Source: Phascolomyces articulosus (taxonomy: Eukaryota; Mucoromycota; Mucoromycetes; Mucorales; Lichtheimiaceae). From it: a stretch of 64,000 nt of DNA. Within the stretch, counting starts at the first letter, position 1. Every line of letters starts with the position of its first letter. The position numbers and the translations under genes are program-made. The stretch spans positions 868,001 to 932,000 of the forward strand of contig JAIXMP010000008.1 in the NCBI GenBank assembly GCA_025677815.1, read 5' to 3'. Under the pieces are notes generated by a model, which worked only from the letters and a program-made list of their open reading frames with translations, did not search any database and was not told the DNA's origin. Of the stretch, positions 60,944 to 64,000 are shown piece after piece.

Positions 60944-63211
60944 ATGTCTGTCAATCTACAAGAAAAGACATTCCCATCCTCCGCAACCTTGCTTTCCTTG
61001 GCGCTTTTAACGTTATGGAGTATTCAACCTACTCGAGCACAAGACAATACTAATAACAATTGCATTTCTCTTGCATCATCCAAAGCATGTCCAGCATTCG
61101 AACAATATTATGTGGGGTTTCCAGGACTGGCGAGTCGTTATTCTTATTTGGCCAATGTCACTAATCTTGATTCCTTTGACCAAAGTTTATTTGCTCACGT
61201 CCAATCCACCAATGATTATTTGTTACCACTCGGTTGTTCTTCGTCTTCCAAAGAAAGTGCCCCTTATGCACGTTATTCTCTTTCACGGTTATGTGCAGGT
61301 CTTATCCAAGACGTTACTGATTCATTACCTTGTAATTTTCAACATAATCTAACACCACCGCCCTTATGTAAGGCAACATGTGATGATTGGATTAGTAGTG
61401 TGGATATGATCACGAACAATAACGATGTCTGTTCCGGGGATACAACACAACGTAATAGTACCATCTTGGATTTACAAAATCAATGTTCATCATGGCAAGG
61501 TTATAATGGAACGGATTCAGAAGGGTGTATAGCAGGACAAGTGAATGAACCTAATAATTGTGGTATGTGTTAATAATTATTATCCTCAAAATGGGATCAT
61601 TGGAACAAAGTATATTATATATATATATAGTGCGTGAGTGTGTGTGTGTGTGTGTGTATGTGTGTGTGTATTTTTCTTTTTCTTTTTTTCTTGGGATAGT
61701 TTCGAATACGAGAGAAAATGTTGCATGAATGACCTGATTTTTTTTATAAAAACTTATTGTTTTGGTTTATACATATATTAGGTTTTCAGGATGATATAGA
61801 ATCAGCGTGTCAATTTTGCAGTTCAAGTACAGATTCATGTTGCCAAAGCGTTTCATGCAAAGATGGATTATCTGCAGGAGCTATAGCAGGGATAGTTGTG
61901 GGGAGTGTAGTTGCGATAGCATTGATAGCGTTAGTATCCTTTTGTTTTTGCTCAAGGCGGAAACGGGTTCGAAACGATAATTTCAAATTTACAACTTATG
62001 TTGCACCACCACGAGACGACTATGCCAACCATAGAGATAGTAGTCGTACATCGACCATACCCCTCAACAATGAACCACCCGCTTCTACCGCATCTTTTGC
62101 TAGTCATGATCATTTAAATGACATACCAACACCACCTACACCTACTGCATTAGCGCCAACAGCAACAGCCGCACAACTAGGAACATTAGCATCCTCCTCA
62201 TCACCACCGATTCCCGCTCCACCATTACCATCTGTCATCACGCCACCACCAGCAGTACGGTCACAGGAAGAAGAGGAAGTAGAAGATCATTCTTTACAAC
62301 AGCCTCGACCGGAAGATCTATATATGGTAGTTCATCCCTATCCGCCGCAAATGGGAGATGAACTTGGATTACATGTGGGTGATATTATTTGTGTGGCAAT
62401 GCCTTTTGATGATGGCTGGGCACTTGGTATTAATGCCATGACAGGATTGAAAGGCGCATTCCCTATGGTATGTGTAACACCTGTGCCAAAGGATGTTTAT
62501 GACGAAATGATGCTTTCTGTTGCAGATGACGATTCATCCAAGGTATTGATTGAAGATGGAGATGATAATACAATGACGACCATTATCAATAATAACAGTA
62601 ATGGGTATCATCATGATCATTATTATCAGCAACAACAAAATCATTATCAAGAAGGCCAATTCCATCTTCATGACAATGGCCAAGGAGCCATTCAAGATCC
62701 ATTTGCCGATACACCTCCACCTCCACCTGCCGCCGTTCATCATTTACGTTATCCACAAACTCGACCACAAACACCACCCCGATTACAATTATTAAATGTT
62801 GATCGGCTCAAAGAAAGTGTACGACGTTCCATGAGTCTTGGCGCATTTACATTACCGCGGTCAGAAATGACCAATCATAGCAACATACCCAAACGGACAG
62901 CAAGTATGCGTACAGCCACTTATGGTTACTCTGAAGCAGAGAGTCCTACTTCACCGACTTTAAATACTCCCTTTTTCGATGTGACACCTACTACACCTCA
63001 TCGCTTTGAAACATCACTTAATCATCATCATACTAGTACTAATAATAATAATCGATCTTATCACAACCCTTATCATCAACAAGATACCTACGAACTCCAT
63101 GAACAACATTTCAACAATAACACCAAAACCAACCATCATCTTAATAATAGTAATAATATTAGTAATAGTCACCACACTGATCATTTTCAATGGAATTCAT
63201 CCGAAGGATGA
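60944..63211 (+). CDS. Signal peptide / Cys-rich ectodomain / TM / SH3 membrane protein
   Basis: Two exons: 60944-61562 and 61782-63211; 682 aa. A signal peptide (LLSLALLTLWSIQPTRA, cut near residue 33) is followed by a Cys-rich extracellular region with several Asn-x-Ser/Thr sites: CISLASSKACPAFEQYYVGF, ARYSLSRLCAGLIQDV, PCNFQHNL, LCKATCDDW, then a second cluster CQFCSSSTDSCCQSVSCKDG. One membrane helix spans about residues 238-260 (AGIVVGSVVAIALIALV), with a basic stop (CSRRKRVR). The cytoplasmic tail is Pro/Ser-rich and holds an SH3 domain at 385-442 (YMVVHPYPPQMGDELGLHVG, DDGWALGINAMTGLKGAFP). The rest is His/Asn-rich with Ser/Pro sites. SH3 binds Pro-rich partners, so this is probably a surface sensor or polarity scaffold; the Cys pattern recalls fungal Frizzled-like domains, but this is inference. 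Confidence 0.75.
61612..61671. repeat. Compound (TA)n/(TG)n microsatellite in an intron
   Basis: A TA run followed by a TG run inside the single intron of the SH3 membrane protein gene. Confidence 0.85.
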
Positions 63212-64000
63212 TGATGAATAAAACACACACGTACACACATACAGACACCCATCTCTTACCCATCGCCTATCACCACCACCAACAAACCATGATCACAAAC
63301 AAAAAAAAAAATGTTGCATCAGTACAAGGAAAAAAAAACAAATCACCTTTTTGTATCTGATATATATATTTTTTTCTTTTTTACATTGTTTAAAAAATGT
63401 GTAGTAAATTGTTGTAAATATTTAAAGCCTCTTCTCTAAATCCCCATCATATTGAAATATATTTGCATTGTTCTTTTTTTTTTAATCTTTTTGCGATCGC
63501 GTGCTATTGAAACTGTTTCTTTTTGTATATATATATATATCATCAGGAAAAATGATGTTACTCAAAAAGGAAGAAAGATACAGAGCCACAGCTTCTGGTT
63601 GTTCTATAAAGATCAGCTTACTTGTTATAATCATGATAGAAAAGGGAAGTTCATGTATTTTTATATACAATAGGATGGAAATAGTAAATGTTATAAAAGT
63701 AGACATGTACTTATCTGATAAAAATAAATTCATATATCAAATATACAAAATGCTGAGTGTAGCCATGATAATAATAATTCTATTGTATGTATGTAACCAT
63801 GCCTATATATAGTTATATATAAAAACACTCCCTGAATATAATTATCAGGGCTTGGACCCTTTGAATTTATATATGATGAGTAATACCTTTTCAGCATTAC
63901 GAAAACAATTTTTGACTTTTTTTTCTTGCTGATAGCATATAATTATATTTCAAATAGAATCTATTTCCATATTTAACAAACGCTTTTTTGTACTATATTT
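63212..64000. other. 3' flank, no gene seen
   Basis: A/T-rich sequence with an (TA)n run at about 63527-63540. The 103-codon plus frame at 63501 and its minus-strand counterpart have no motif. Confidence 0.6.

Overview
The window looks like nuclear DNA of an early-diverging filamentous fungus, most likely Mucoromycota (Mucorales-like). The basis is short, very AT-rich GT-AG introns in nearly every gene, long A/T runs and trinucleotide microsatellites between genes, and a gene set (APSES regulator, Sac1, cytoplasmic dynein light intermediate chain, fungal-type PGK) that is clearly eukaryotic and fungal. I saw no rRNA, tRNA, CRISPR array or intact transposon. The exact species cannot be told from the sequence alone. 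Layout: 1-6 kb is a degenerate, repeat-rich block. It holds a 9-bp minisatellite, four decayed protein-coding relics on both strands, and diverged direct repeats; two relics are arranged head to head. 8.6-14.8 kb carries two intact plus-strand genes: an EAF-type transcription elongation factor and a secreted-looking GH36 alpha-galactosidase. 17.4-28.2 kb carries three minus-strand genes: a StuA/Efg1-type APSES factor with a 4.2-kb microsatellite-rich upstream region, a dynein light intermediate chain, and a thymidylate kinase with a possible mitochondrial N-terminal extension. 29.1-38.6 kb holds two paralogous TTC39/IML2-type genes with the same exon plan and homologous promoters. They are separated by 4.8 kb of gene-poor sequence that includes a minisatellite and a strong nested inverted repeat. 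38.9-42.2 kb has an O6-alkylguanine-DNA alkyltransferase (with a GC-AG intron) divergent from a type II membrane glycosyltransferase-like gene. 42.2-45.3 kb is gene-poor with one more decayed relic. 45.3-63.2 kb carries a QPH-rich protein with an unrecognised conserved C-terminus, phosphoglycerate kinase, a small C2HC-type protein, a basic nuclear-looking unknown protein, Sac1 phosphoinositide phosphatase, and a signal peptide / Cys-rich ectodomain / TM / SH3 protein. The genes do not form one pathway; apart from the duplicated pair this is ordinary mixed housekeeping and regulatory content. The least explained material is the left-end cluster of relics (apparently multi-copy families), the structured repeat near 34.0 kb, the SH3 receptor-like protein and the two lineage-looking unknown proteins. 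Exon coordinates were set by hand from splice consensus and reading-frame continuity, and all named genes give uninterrupted spliced frames.
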